From NCBI GenBank assembly GCA_018716975.1, contig DVJE01000027.1, positions 1 through 61,810 of the forward strand: a stretch of 61,810 nucleotides of DNA, in the 5' to 3' direction. This DNA comes from Candidatus Gallacutalibacter stercoravium. Lineage in GTDB: Bacteria > Bacillota > Clostridia > Oscillospirales > Acutalibacteraceae. Under the pieces are notes generated by a model, which made no database searches, was not told where the DNA came from, and worked only from the letters and a program-made list of their open reading frames with translations. This document shows, piece after piece, positions 17,820-26,562 of the stretch; the stretch's first letter is position 1; every line of letters starts with the position of its first letter. The translations under genes and the position numbers were made by a program.

Positions 17820-17851
17820 GAAAAACGCGCTTCCAGCGGGGCGCGTTTTTC
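17820..17851 (+). terminator. Terminator of the UraA-like permease gene
   Basis: 11-bp perfect stem GAAAAACGCGC / GCGCGTTTTTC, then GTTTAT, 50 bases past the stop. Confidence 0.75.
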
Positions 17852-17877
17852 GTTTATATGCTTTAGCGATATAAGAA

Positions 17878-18169
17878 CCCCCAGCTCAGCTGGGGAGAGT
17901 AAAAAAGCTTTAGCTTCAAGTATCGAGCGAAGCGAGAAAAGAACAGCAACTTTACAATTGTCAAAAAGTTGATCCTGAAAAAGCAACGCCCGTTTACGGG
18001 CTGCCGTGCAAGCGATGCAAGGGGCGGATTATTCAGTGCCTCTTGAGAGGCTTGCCTGTAATATGCCCTTTTAGGGCTTGTGCAAACCACTAGTTTACTA
18101 GTGGTTTTGATTGGGCGAAAAATTTGCTTGGCTGTGGGTGCCGCCCGACACCGCGCCGCAAATAGCGGC
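17878..18169. repeat. Multi-hairpin repeat element, possible IS200/IS605-type remnant
   Basis: About 290 bases with at least six small perfect hairpins in a row: CCCCAGCT/AGCTGGGG (17878-17895), GCCCG/CGGGC (17988-18001), CCTCTTGAGAGG, GCCCT/AGGGC (18065-18077), AAACCACTAG/CTAGTGGTTT (18084-18107) and GCCGC/GCGGC (18155-18169). There is no ORF. A similar block (TATCATGCCCTTCTAGGGCTT against AATATGCCCTTTTAGGGCTT here) occurs around 50470-50580, so it is a dispersed family. The layout resembles the hairpin-rich flanks of IS200/IS605-type elements; that assignment is an inference. The rest of the gap, 18170-18549, shows nothing I can name. Confidence 0.5.
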
Positions 18170-18549
18170 GGATACATAAGGCTCCGGCAGAACAGAACTA
18201 AATATACTGCATGAGTAAAAAGCAAGATTTCTATGATATTGCAAGGGATGCTACTTGAATTTTGCTATACAGCGCGGCGGCTGTCTTGGGTGTGTTGCCG
18301 CCAAAGACCGGCGTTTCTTGCCAACAAATCGGAACCTAGGCGGCAAATTGCCGGTAGGGTGGCGCTTTTTTGCGGTTGTGCAATCGGGCAGGATTGCCTA
18401 TGGCTTTTGTGCAAAGATTTTTTTATGATGGAACAGAAGGCTGCAACTCCGGTATGGCAGCGCAGCTTATGCGCGTCCATCAATATCGGCAGACAGCTAC
18501 CCCGCGCACAAAAATAACAAATGATGCAACAGTAAAGGAGATAACAGAC

Positions 18550-19653
18550 ATGTTTGGCAATTTTAACGGCCTGGGCATGAACCTGGGCAATCTGTCGCGC
18601 CTGTCGCATGCGAAAACCCGTTCCATTAGCCCAGAGAATGTAAACGGTGAAAAGGGCAAGGGCGGTATGGCAATACCGGCCGAAGGGGTGGGCGCAGCCC
18701 GCGAGCTGGGCCAAACCTGGAAGGTGGCCCCCTGCGTGGGCATTAAACCGGGTGACACCCACACCATGGCGCAAATTGAGGGGCCGGGCGCCATTCAAAG
18801 CATTTGGCTCACCGGCGGCCTTTCGCGGGATTTTATCCTGCGCATTTACTGGGATAATCAGGCCCAACCTTCGGTGGAGTGCCCTGTTACCGATTTCTTC
18901 GCCTTTGGCTGGAACAAAAATATCGACGGGACCACCGGAAAATTCCCGGTAATGACCTCCGTCCCTGTGATGGTGGCCCCCAACCGGGGCATGAGCTGCT
19001 TTTGGGAAATGCCGTTTCGCAAAAGCTGCCGCATCACGATGGAAAACATCGGGCCGGAAGAGCGCTCTTTGTTCTATCAGGTAAACTATACCTTGACCGA
19101 TGTGCCAGAGGACGCCGCATACTTCCACGCTCAGTTCCGCCGCAGCAATCCCCTGCCCTACATGCAGGATCATGTGATTCTAGACGGGGTTACTGGGGCC
19201 GGCCAATATGTGGGCACCGCTTTGTGCGCTGGGTTGAACGGCGCCAACAACTGGTGGGGCGAAGGAGAAATTAAGTTCTTTATGGATGGCGACAGCCAGT
19301 TCCCCACTATTTGCGGCACCGGCACCGAGGATTACTTCTTGGGCGCCTATAACTGGGATGTTAACGGCAAATATACCACCTATTCCGGCCCCTTTGCCGG
19401 CATGCACCAGGTGGTGCAGCCCGATGGGTTGTATGGTTCCCAGCAGCGTTTTTCCATGTACCGTTGGCACATCATGGATCCCATCCGCTTTGAAAGCGAT
19501 TTAAGGGTGACCATACAAGATTTAGGATGGCGCGACGGCGGCCGCTATCTGCCCCGGCAGGACGACATCGCCACGGTGGCCTATTGGTACCAAACCCTGC
19601 CCACCGCTCCCTTCCCGGTGCTGCCTGATCGCAACGGGTTAGAAATTATCTAA
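18550..19653 (+). CDS. DUF2961 / GH172 glycoside hydrolase
   Basis: 367 aa. Start at 18550 with AAAGGAG 9 bases upstream; an open extension back to 18370 has no ribosome binding site. DUF2961 signatures: FNGLGMNLGNLSRL with SISPENVNGEKGKGGMAI, WLTGGLSRDFILRIYWDNQ, and GTGTEDYFLGAYNW with the conserved acidic residues. GH172 enzymes with this fold act on alpha-D-fructofuranosides, including difructose anhydride, or on D-arabinofuranosides. There is no signal peptide, so it is probably cytoplasmic. It stands alone with its own terminator. Confidence 0.85.
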   Translation: MFGNFNGLGMNLGNLSRLSHAKTRSISPENVNGEKGKGGMAIPAEGVGAARELGQTWKVAPCVGIKPGDTHTMAQIEGPGAIQSIWLTGGLSRDFILRIYWDNQAQPSVECPVTDFFAFGWNKNIDGTTGKFPVMTSVPVMVAPNRGMSCFWEMPFRKSCRITMENIGPEERSLFYQVNYTLTDVPEDAAYFHAQFRRSNPLPYMQDHVILDGVTGAGQYVGTALCAGLNGANNWWGEGEIKFFMDGDSQFPTICGTGTEDYFLGAYNWDVNGKYTTYSGPFAGMHQVVQPDGLYGSQQRFSMYRWHIMDPIRFESDLRVTIQDLGWRDGGRYLPRQDDIATVAYWYQTLPTAPFPVLPDRNGLEII

Positions 19654-19712
19654 ACGGCCTTAACAGCCTTAAGACTGCCGCAAAGGGGCGAAAACGAAGG
19701 CCCCGCTTTCAT

Positions 19713-19768
19713 AAAAACCCCGGCTCCGTATTTTGGAATCATAATCCAGATAGCGGGCCGGGGTTTTT
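19713..19768 (+). terminator. Terminator of the GH172 gene
   Basis: AAAAACCCCGGC (19713-19724) pairs with GCCGGGGTTTTT (19757-19768) around a 32-base loop. The stem and U-run are strong although the loop is long. Confidence 0.75.
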
Positions 19769-19832
19769 GCGTGTATGGCGATTTTGTTGGGGAAAGCCAA
19801 CGAATAAAACGACATATTTCATCAAAATTTCA

Positions 19833-19861
19833 TTGAAAGACGCTGCGTTTTGTGGTAAAAT
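19833..19861 (+). promoter_or_regulatory. Promoter of the broken GNAT gene
   Basis: TTGAAA (19833-19838), a 17-base spacer, TAAAAT (19856-19861) with an extended TGG. It is still intact ahead of a gene that carries a nonsense codon. Confidence 0.65.
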
Positions 19862-19962
19862 TTGCAATAGATGCTGCGGTTCTTCCAGCAGCTGGGGCTG
19901 TTTTTTAGATTTGCCAGTTACCGCAATCTTTATATAGGTAGATGCCAAACGGAGGGAAGGCT

Positions 19963-20556
19963 ATGAACCACCAAGGCACTATCCCTTTGGAGACAGAAAG
20001 GCTTCTATTAAGGCGGTTTACAAAAGAGGATTTGGAACAAATTTACCAGAACTGCTGGAGTGACCCAGAAGTTTGGAAGTGGACGTGCTATCGGCCGATG
20101 AGGTGTGTGGAAGACGTGAAAGATGCGGCCGGTATGTTTACAGAAAGCTGGCTGGGGGCGTATAGCAGAGCCGACCGGTACAGCTGGGCAATTCAACTAA
20201 AGGATACGGGCCAGGTGATTGGAAGATATTTTGGAATGCACCCCGACGATAGGCTGAACCAAATCGAATTGGCCTATGAATTGGGGTAAGCCTGGTGGAA
20301 CCGGGGATATATGACCGAAGCGACGAAAAAGGTGATTGCCTTCTTTTTTGGCGCGGTTGGCTTCAACCGCGTATATGCCCGCCACGCCAGTGGGAACCCC
20401 GCTTCCGGCAGGGTGATGCAAAAATGCTCTATGGTGTATGAAGGAACATTGCGGCAGGCCCTATGGTGCAACAATGGGATATTTGACGAAATTCGCTATT
20501 CGATTTTAAAGGAAGAATATCGGCGCAAGCCGGGGTGCTTTGGCGATGGGCCATAA
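19963..20556 (+). pseudogene. GNAT acetyltransferase interrupted by an in-frame TAA
   Basis: The ATG at 19963 has GGAGGGAAGG upstream and opens with IPLETERLLLRRF, the usual RimJ/RimL-type start. The frame reads through ELAYELG, meets TAA at 20287-20289, and continues in the same frame as AWWNRGYMTEATKKV to a stop at 20554-20556. The canonical motif here is ELGYA followed by W-x-x-GYMTEA, so the TAA most simply replaces a tyrosine codon (TAC or TAT) by one base. Everything else (197 codons in all, both GNAT motifs, promoter, ribosome binding site) is intact, so the lesion is recent or is a sequencing error. Confidence 0.85.
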
Positions 20557-20668
20557 AGATGGAAACATCCGGGCAGCATTGCCAGCCGCTGCGCGCTCCA
20601 TGCGTTCAGACGCAAAAATTTTGGTTTACTACGCATTTATATAAAATAACGGGAAAGGATGAGGGTTC

Positions 20669-22393
20669 ATGTCTGTAGAGCAACTGTATCAGCTGTGGCT
20701 GCAAAAGGCCGTGGAGGATCCCGACTTGATCTCAGAATTAAAGGAGATCGCCGGGCAGGAGGAAGAGATTAGCGACCGGTTTTACCGGGATTTGGAGTTT
20801 GGCACCGCAGGGCTGCGGGGCGTAATAGGCGCGGGCACCAACCGTATGAACATTTATACGGTGCGGCAAACCACCCAGGGTTTGGCTGATTATTTGCTGC
20901 AAAAGTATCCGGGGGAGAAAATCAGCGTTGCCATCGCCTGCGATTCCCGCATTAAGGCCGATTTGTTCGCGCAGGAGTGCGCCAGGGTGCTGGCCGCCAA
21001 CGGTATTACCGCCCATATCACCGCAGAGTTGCAGCCCACGCCGGTGCTTTCTTTCTTGGTGCGGCGGCTGTCCTGCAAAGCGGGCATCATGATTACCGCC
21101 AGCCATAACCCGGCCAAATACAACGGCTATAAGTGCTACGGTCCCGACGGCTGCCAGATGACCGATCATGACGCGGGCTGTGTTTACGATGCCATTCAAA
21201 AGGTGGATATGTTCGATGGGGTCAAGCTGGCAGACTATGCAGCAGCCCAAAAGCAAGGGCTTATCTGCACGGTAGAGGATAGCGTTTACGACGAATATCT
21301 TGATAATGTGCAGCAGCAGGCTGTTAACCCCGGTGTTTGCCAGGGCGCGGGGCTCAAGGTGGTATACACCCCGCTAAACGGCGCGGGCAACAAGTTGGTG
21401 CGCCGCATCTTAAAGCGCATTGGTGTGGAAGACGTCATCGTTGTGCCTGAGCAAGAGAAGCCAGACGGCAACTTTCCCACCTGCCCTTACCCCAACCCAG
21501 AGTTTCGCGAAGCGTTGGAGCTGGCGCTCAAATTGGCCCAAAAGGAGCAGCCTGATTTAGTGCTGGCCACCGATCCCGACAGCGACCGGGTGGGCATCGC
21601 CGTGCGTCAAGGCGACGGTTACCGGCTGATGACGGGCAACGAAACCGGTATTATGCTGATCAATTATATTTTGTCTTGCCGTAAGCAAAACGGCACATTG
21701 CCCCAAAAGCCTGTGGCGGTTAAAACCATCGTCACCAGCGAGATGGTGGCCCGCATTGCCGAAAAATACGGCTGCGAGCTGCGCAATGTGCTTACCGGCT
21801 TTAAATACATCGGCGAGCAGATATTAGGGCTGGAGCAGGCAGGCGAGGCTGAGCGCTATGTGTTCGGCTTTGAAGAAAGCTATGGCTATCTGGCGGGCAC
21901 TTATGTGCGCGACAAAGACGCGGTGGTGGCCTCTATGCTCATTTGTGAAATGGCCGCCTATTACCGCCGCCAAGGCAAGCTGCTCAGCCAGGTAATAGAG
22001 GATTTGTACAGTGAGTTCGGTTATTACCAAAACACAACCCTGAACTTCGCTTTTGAAGGGGAAGCCGGCATGGAAAAAATGAAGCAGGTGATGGATACCT
22101 TGCGCGCCCAGCCGCCCAAGACGATTGCAGATAAAAAGGTGGTTAAGATCTCTGATTATCTAAAATCTGAGGCGCTGGATGTGGATACCGGAACGCGCGA
22201 GACCATTAAGCTGCCCAAGTCTAATGTGCTGGGTTACGCGCTGGAGGGTGGCGCCGCCGCGATTGTGCGCCCCAGCGGCACCGAGCCTAAAATTAAAGTC
22301 TATGTTACCAGCGTGGGCGCCAGCGAAGAGGCCGCCACGGCGGAAACTGCCCGCCTGGGCAAAGAGATGACCGCATTGTTGGGTATCGAATAA
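20669..22393 (+). CDS. Phosphoglucomutase / phosphomannomutase
   Basis: 574 aa, alpha-D-phosphohexomutase superfamily, PgcA-like length. Motifs in order: catalytic phosphoserine loop TASHNPAKYNGYK (about residue 145), metal-binding DPDSDRVGIAV (about 305), sugar-binding GFEESYGYLAGTYVRDKD (about 405) and phosphate-binding RPSGTEPKIKVY (about 535). It interconverts hexose-1- and hexose-6-phosphates in the cytoplasm, linking sugar catabolism to cell-wall and nucleotide-sugar synthesis. The ATG has AAAGGATGAGGG upstream. Single-gene unit with its own terminator. Confidence 0.93.
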   Translation: MSVEQLYQLWLQKAVEDPDLISELKEIAGQEEEISDRFYRDLEFGTAGLRGVIGAGTNRMNIYTVRQTTQGLADYLLQKYPGEKISVAIACDSRIKADLFAQECARVLAANGITAHITAELQPTPVLSFLVRRLSCKAGIMITASHNPAKYNGYKCYGPDGCQMTDHDAGCVYDAIQKVDMFDGVKLADYAAAQKQGLICTVEDSVYDEYLDNVQQQAVNPGVCQGAGLKVVYTPLNGAGNKLVRRILKRIGVEDVIVVPEQEKPDGNFPTCPYPNPEFREALELALKLAQKEQPDLVLATDPDSDRVGIAVRQGDGYRLMTGNETGIMLINYILSCRKQNGTLPQKPVAVKTIVTSEMVARIAEKYGCELRNVLTGFKYIGEQILGLEQAGEAERYVFGFEESYGYLAGTYVRDKDAVVASMLICEMAAYYRRQGKLLSQVIEDLYSEFGYYQNTTLNFAFEGEAGMEKMKQVMDTLRAQPPKTIADKKVVKISDYLKSEALDVDTGTRETIKLPKSNVLGYALEGGAAAIVRPSGTEPKIKVYVTSVGASEEAATAETARLGKEMTALLGIE

Positions 22394-22459
22394 ACGGGTT
22401 TGCCGGCAGCTGCGGGCTGTAAGAGGCAAGCGGTGAAAAAAGAGAAAAGATAAAAAGCC

Positions 22460-22504
22460 AACGTCTCCCTTGGCGCGGCGTTACCGGCCGTTAAGGGAGG
22501 CGTT
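22460..22504 (+). terminator. Terminator of the phosphoglucomutase gene
   Basis: AACGTCTCCCTT (22460-22471) pairs with AAGGGAGGCGTT (22493-22504) with one T-G mismatch position, then TTGTTTTT. Confidence 0.75.
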
Positions 22505-22741
22505 TTGTTTTTGCGGATATGCGCGGGTATGCGGATAAACGATAAACCAATAAGACCGAACATATAAAAATAGGTAAAGCAAGCCGGGGCAGAATGGGTG
22601 GCCGAAAAACGGTTTGGATTTTTGCGCGATGAATCGCTTGTGGGCATTATGAGCAGCGGTTTCTCTAAAGAAATGAAGGGGTTACACCGGTTTTGCCAAG
22701 GGTTAAACGAAAAGATGGATGAACAAAGGGGAGCGATACAA

Positions 22742-23080
22742 ATGCAGATCGGCGCTATTGTTTGGGGGGTAAAAGATATAAAACGGGCGGTGGCGTTTTG
22801 GACCCAGGCGCTGCATTACCGGCTGAAATACCCGGCATCGGACGATTGGGCGGTGCTGGTGCCCGAGAAAGGGGACGGGGTGCAGCTGTCGTTAAGTAAG
22901 GTGACCTCAGATAAGGCCAAACGCCACCATATGGATTTGTTTACGGCCAACCAGCAACAGGAGGTGGAGCGGCTGCTGGCTCTGGGGGCCACCCGGGCGC
23001 CGTGGCGCTATCCACCCAATGCGGATTATGTGGTGCTGCGGGATCCCGACGGCAACCCGTTTTGCGTGGTGCAAAAATAA
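22742..23080 (+). CDS. VOC-family (glyoxalase-like) protein
   Basis: 112 aa. Start at 22742 with AAAGGGGAG 8 bases upstream; the frame is open back to 22598, but those residues do not resemble the family. One vicinal-oxygen-chelate module: VWGVKDIKRAVAFWTQALHYRL at the start and VVLRDPDGNPFCVVQ at the end, the usual metal/ligand face. Such proteins act in dioxygenase, glyoxalase or bleomycin/fosfomycin-type resistance roles; none can be chosen here. It is followed after 35 bases by a GNAT gene in the same direction. Confidence 0.8.
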   Translation: MQIGAIVWGVKDIKRAVAFWTQALHYRLKYPASDDWAVLVPEKGDGVQLSLSKVTSDKAKRHHMDLFTANQQQEVERLLALGATRAPWRYPPNADYVVLRDPDGNPFCVVQK

Positions 23081-23115
23081 GTGGCTATTGTTTGCAAAAG
23101 CAAGGAGGTACGCTG

Positions 23116-23643
23116 ATGGAAGTACACTTGATAACTGCCGGTAAACGGCGTTATTTACCCCTTTTGTTGTTGGGGGATGAGCAAGAGGATATGATAGCGC
23201 GCTATCTCGATCGCGGCGCGCTGTACGCGATATATGATCGGGCAGAAGAGCCCGGAGCCTGCGGCAGCTGTGATTGCGATAATTGCGGCCTTGCCTGCGA
23301 GCATCCAACGGTGCGCCGGGCTGGCCTGCGGGCGGTGTGCGTGGTTACCGACGAGGGCAACGGCGTATATGAACTGAAAAATCTGTCGGTTTGCCCGCCT
23401 TATCAGCGGCAGGGTTACGGCAGACGTGTGATAGATTTTTTAGCGCATCGTTACCGCGGGATGGGCCGCGTATTGACGGTAGGCACCGGCGATAGCCCTC
23501 TTACGCTGCCTTTTTATAAAAAATGCGGCTTTCAGATTACCCACCGGGTAAAAAATTTTTTTATCGAACACTACGACCATCCCATTTTTGAAGGGGGAAA
23601 ACAGTTGGTAGACATGGTTTATCTAAAGATGGATTTGGAATAG
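23116..23643 (+). CDS. GNAT acetyltransferase with a Cys-rich insertion
   Basis: 175 aa; ATG with AAGGAGG 7 bases upstream. The GNAT core is plain: VYELKNLSVCPPYQRQGYGR for acetyl-CoA binding and LPFYKKCGF at the C-terminal side. Between strand 2 (ALYAIYD) and strand 3 (LRAVCVVTDEG) lies an extra loop, GACGSCDCDNCGLACEHP, with five cysteines spaced CX2CXCX2CX3C. Relatives I recall run directly from the first strand to AVCVVTDEG. The loop could bind zinc or an iron-sulfur cluster, or act as a redox switch. Probably co-transcribed with the VOC gene. Confidence 0.8.
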   Translation: MEVHLITAGKRRYLPLLLLGDEQEDMIARYLDRGALYAIYDRAEEPGACGSCDCDNCGLACEHPTVRRAGLRAVCVVTDEGNGVYELKNLSVCPPYQRQGYGRRVIDFLAHRYRGMGRVLTVGTGDSPLTLPFYKKCGFQITHRVKNFFIEHYDHPIFEGGKQLVDMVYLKMDLE

Positions 23644-23836
23644 CGGCTTGCGTTTTTGCTTTTCACCGGTTCACCGTTTCACCGGCTGGACTGGCTGGCG
23701 CAACGTCTTTCATGTAGGGCGCCAATGAGATGCGCGGTGGCGCCGTTGGCAATGCCTTAAAAACCTGCGAGCCCCTTTTGTGAAAACAGCGAGCTCTTCT
23801 GCAAAGCAAACCTACTGAGTTTTATGAGCAACATAA

Positions 23837-23879
23837 AAAAGCCCGGCCCTGAAAACATTAATTTCAGGGCCGGGCTTTT
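23837..23879. terminator. Bidirectional terminator between convergent operons
   Basis: An 18-bp perfect stem (23837-23854 with 23862-23879, core AGCCCGGCCCTGAAA) flanked by A-run and T-run. It serves the GNAT gene on plus and the mannoside operon on minus. The remainder of 23644-23958 has only short GC-rich imperfect repeats. Confidence 0.85.
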
Positions 23880-23958
23880 ATCAAAATAGATTGTGTAACC
23901 CCTTTTTATCGGTTTTATCAGTTTACCGGTTTACCAGTTTTACCAGTCGCCTAGCCGG

Positions 23959-24660
23959 TTAACCACGCGCAATCTTTTTGGCCCGCACAATGATAACGTC
24001 TGGTTTTTCTTTGCCGCCGAAGCTTTCTTCTAAAAAGCCGTCGATCACAAAGCCGTTGTCAAAACACAGGGCGAAAATATCTTGCAGGGATCGGTGGTAA
24101 TAACACTGCTTTTGAGGTTGCCCCTCAATGGCAATATCATAGTAACTGTGTGGGGTTAAATACCGATCGGTCAAGGTTACAAAACAGGGGTGCTGCGTGG
24201 CGAACACAAATATCCCGCCATCGGCAAGCAAACAGCTGACGCACCGGAACAAGGGGGCTGCATCGGTGATATCCATCACCGCCATGTTGGATACCGCCTT
24301 GTCGAAGGGCTTTTCCCCTCGAAGGGCCATCAGCTGCTCCTCGTCGGTGGCGTCGGCCACACAAAAGCGAATATGATCCAAATACCGGCTCTGCCGCTTT
24401 TGGGCCAACGCTATCATGTTGGCGCTGTAATCAAAGGCTACCACGCGGGCACCCAGCTGGGCCATGTAGGCGGAGTAATTGCCGTTGCCGCAGGCGGCAT
24501 CCAGAATATATTCCCCCGGGCGTACGTTTAACAATTGGTTGACACCTGGGCGCACCACCTCCCGATGAAAGCGGTTGGATTCATCGCCCATGCTGTCGTC
24601 CCAAAAGGCGGCGTTGGCCTCCCATACACGGCGGCTTTCATCTACCGAAAATGGTTCCAT
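23959..24660 (-). CDS. Class I SAM-dependent methyltransferase
   Basis: 233 aa. SAM-binding motif I is ILDAACGNGNYSAYMAQLGA (about residues 53-72), followed by acidic VVAFDYS (motif II) and FCVADATDEEQL (motif III). Ubiquinone/menaquinone methyltransferase-like fold; substrate unknown. The start ATG follows AAGGAGG. It is the last gene of the mannoside operon, 43 bases after the isomerase gene, but nothing in its sequence ties it to sugar metabolism. Confidence 0.8.
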   Translation of the reverse strand: MEPFSVDESRRVWEANAAFWDDSMGDESNRFHREVVRPGVNQLLNVRPGEYILDAACGNGNYSAYMAQLGARVVAFDYSANMIALAQKRQSRYLDHIRFCVADATDEEQLMALRGEKPFDKAVSNMAVMDITDAAPLFRCVSCLLADGGIFVFATQHPCFVTLTDRYLTPHSYYDIAIEGQPQKQCYYHRSLQDIFALCFDNGFVIDGFLEESFGGKEKPDVIIVRAKKIARG

Positions 24661-24702
24661 ACCCGGTGCCTCCTTAGGTCTACTGATTTTTACAGTTTCT
24701 GC

Positions 24703-26487
24703 TTAGTCCCGAACCCTGGCGCAAATAACAGCGGCCTCTTTGGCGCCGCTGCCGTCGGGCAAGCCGGGGGTGATTTGGTAAGTTCCCACAGCGGCGGGTA
24801 CAATAAAGGTTTCAGCGTAATGCACCGTGTAGGGCGCGAAAGCGCCGGTGGGGCTGCTGACGGTGGCCTCGGATCCTTCGATAAGGTTAAGCACATTGAC
24901 GCTGTCGCCGGTGTGAATGGTCACCGGCTGTGAGAAGGTATAGCGGTGGGTGTCGATAAACTCCCGCTGATGCAGCCCAGTGCGTTCCACCAAAACGCCG
25001 GGTTCTTCAGCGACGATTTCTTGCTGGCCAACCAGATTGCTGTAAACCCAGGCGGTGTCTCTATCCCACTGGATGTTATGCCGGCCATGCTCAATGTGGA
25101 TAGGCCGGGGCAAGCCGTCCAACCCAAGGCGGCCCCAATCCCACAGTTTAAAGGTGAAAATATAGGGAGTGGCGCTAATCTCCAGCACCATGGTGTTTTT
25201 GCCTGAGCAATGCACCGTACCGGCGGGGATTAAAACATGATCGTGCTTTTTTACCGGCACCTTGTTTACAAAGCGCTCTGCATCAAAGGGCTCTGCGCCC
25301 GTTTCGGCCCGCTTGAGGGCGGCTATCATCTCTTGCGGATCTACGCCCTCCTTTAAGCCCAGGTATACATAAGTGTCCTCTTCAGCGGCATCCAAGATAT
25401 AATAGCTTTCGTCCTGCGTGTAATGCATGTGAAAGTTCTCTTGAATATATTCGGTAAGAGGGTGCACTTGCAAAGAGAGGTTTTCCCCTTCCATGGTGTC
25501 CAGCAAATCAAATCGGATAGGGAACTCGGCGCCAAAACGGGCGTGCACGTGCTCGCCCAACAGCTGGTGGGGCCTGCAAAATACCAAATCGATGCAGGGC
25601 AGGCGCATGAGCACGTCGCCAAAGCGCAGGTGCAGCGCGTTTTCTTCCGGCACGCCGTCAAAGCTCCAGGCGTAGTTTTTGGCCTGGGGATCCAGCCCGA
25701 AAACCTGCTTCATCCATTGGCCGCCCCACACGCCGGGATCAAAATAGGGCACAGCGCGGAAGGGCTGGCAACTCATTTGCTCCATGGCCTGCCAGAAGGT
25801 CCGGCGGGTGATCATAGCGGGCGCGTTGGGGGCATTGGTGTCTACAATATAGTCAAACCGGTGAAACAGATCCTTTTTATGCCGGTCGGCCAAGCGCCAC
25901 TCCACAAAAAAGCCCCGTTTATATTTGGTAAGGATGGGCGCATCGTAGTTGGTGCAGTTCCAGTTGGGCATGCCGGCCCGGTAACGCAGCTGGATCTCCC
26001 AGCGCTCTAAGTCAAAATACAGCAGCACGTCTCCTTGCGCAATGAAAGAAGCGCCTACGCCGATAACCAGCACCAAGCCCTGGGCGGATTGCACCTGCCC
26101 TTTGGCCTGCTCCATACGGCCGGCGTCAAAGCAGTGTTCCAGCTTTTTGCCGGTCATCACGCCAAATACGCGATCGTCGGTCAGGTCGTAGGCAAACAGT
26201 TGGTTTAATTCCTCTTCGCTCAAGGCGCAAGCATCGCTGTCAATCACCAGCTGGGGCGACAGGGACGAAAAAGCCGCCAGCACCTCCTGCTTGTTAACGC
26301 CTGGGTATAAATCACACACCACCACGGCGCGTCCTGTTCCTTGGGCATAGCCGGGCGCGCGTTCGTCCAAACAGCGGCGTACCTCGGTTAAAATGGCATC
26401 ATAGCCCGCAAAGGCCTCGCCGTCGCAGCCGGTTACCGGCTTGCTGGGGGCCAAATCATAATTGTGGTATTGGGGGTATTCCTTCAT
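24703..26487 (-). CDS. Class I mannose-6-phosphate isomerase with an extra N-terminal domain
   Basis: 594 aa from the ATG at 26487; a GTG two codons earlier (26493) is possible, as both share the AAAGGAG site. The C-terminal half is a type I isomerase cupin: GVWGGQWMK, ENLSLQVHPLTEYIQ with zinc ligands, DESYYILDAAE, and the active-site IPAGTVHCSGKNTMVLEIS. It should convert mannose-6-P to fructose-6-P. The N-terminal 230 residues are not isomerase. They hold AVVVCDLYPGVNKQEV, reminiscent of a degenerate kinase P-loop, and LLYFDLERWEIQLRYRAG. Class I enzymes are normally about 300-400 aa, so this is a two-domain form. It sits between a GntR regulator and a methyltransferase gene. Confidence 0.82.
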   Translation of the reverse strand: MKEYPQYHNYDLAPSKPVTGCDGEAFAGYDAILTEVRRCLDERAPGYAQGTGRAVVVCDLYPGVNKQEVLAAFSSLSPQLVIDSDACALSEEELNQLFAYDLTDDRVFGVMTGKKLEHCFDAGRMEQAKGQVQSAQGLVLVIGVGASFIAQGDVLLYFDLERWEIQLRYRAGMPNWNCTNYDAPILTKYKRGFFVEWRLADRHKKDLFHRFDYIVDTNAPNAPAMITRRTFWQAMEQMSCQPFRAVPYFDPGVWGGQWMKQVFGLDPQAKNYAWSFDGVPEENALHLRFGDVLMRLPCIDLVFCRPHQLLGEHVHARFGAEFPIRFDLLDTMEGENLSLQVHPLTEYIQENFHMHYTQDESYYILDAAEEDTYVYLGLKEGVDPQEMIAALKRAETGAEPFDAERFVNKVPVKKHDHVLIPAGTVHCSGKNTMVLEISATPYIFTFKLWDWGRLGLDGLPRPIHIEHGRHNIQWDRDTAWVYSNLVGQQEIVAEEPGVLVERTGLHQREFIDTHRYTFSQPVTIHTGDSVNVLNLIEGSEATVSSPTGAFAPYTVHYAETFIVPAAVGTYQITPGLPDGSGAKEAAVICARVRD

Positions 26488-26562
26488 TGCCACCGCGCTC
26501 CTTTCCTCTAAAAAAATTTGTGATATGCCGCCGGTATCCTGCCAGACCTGTTGTTCGCAGGA

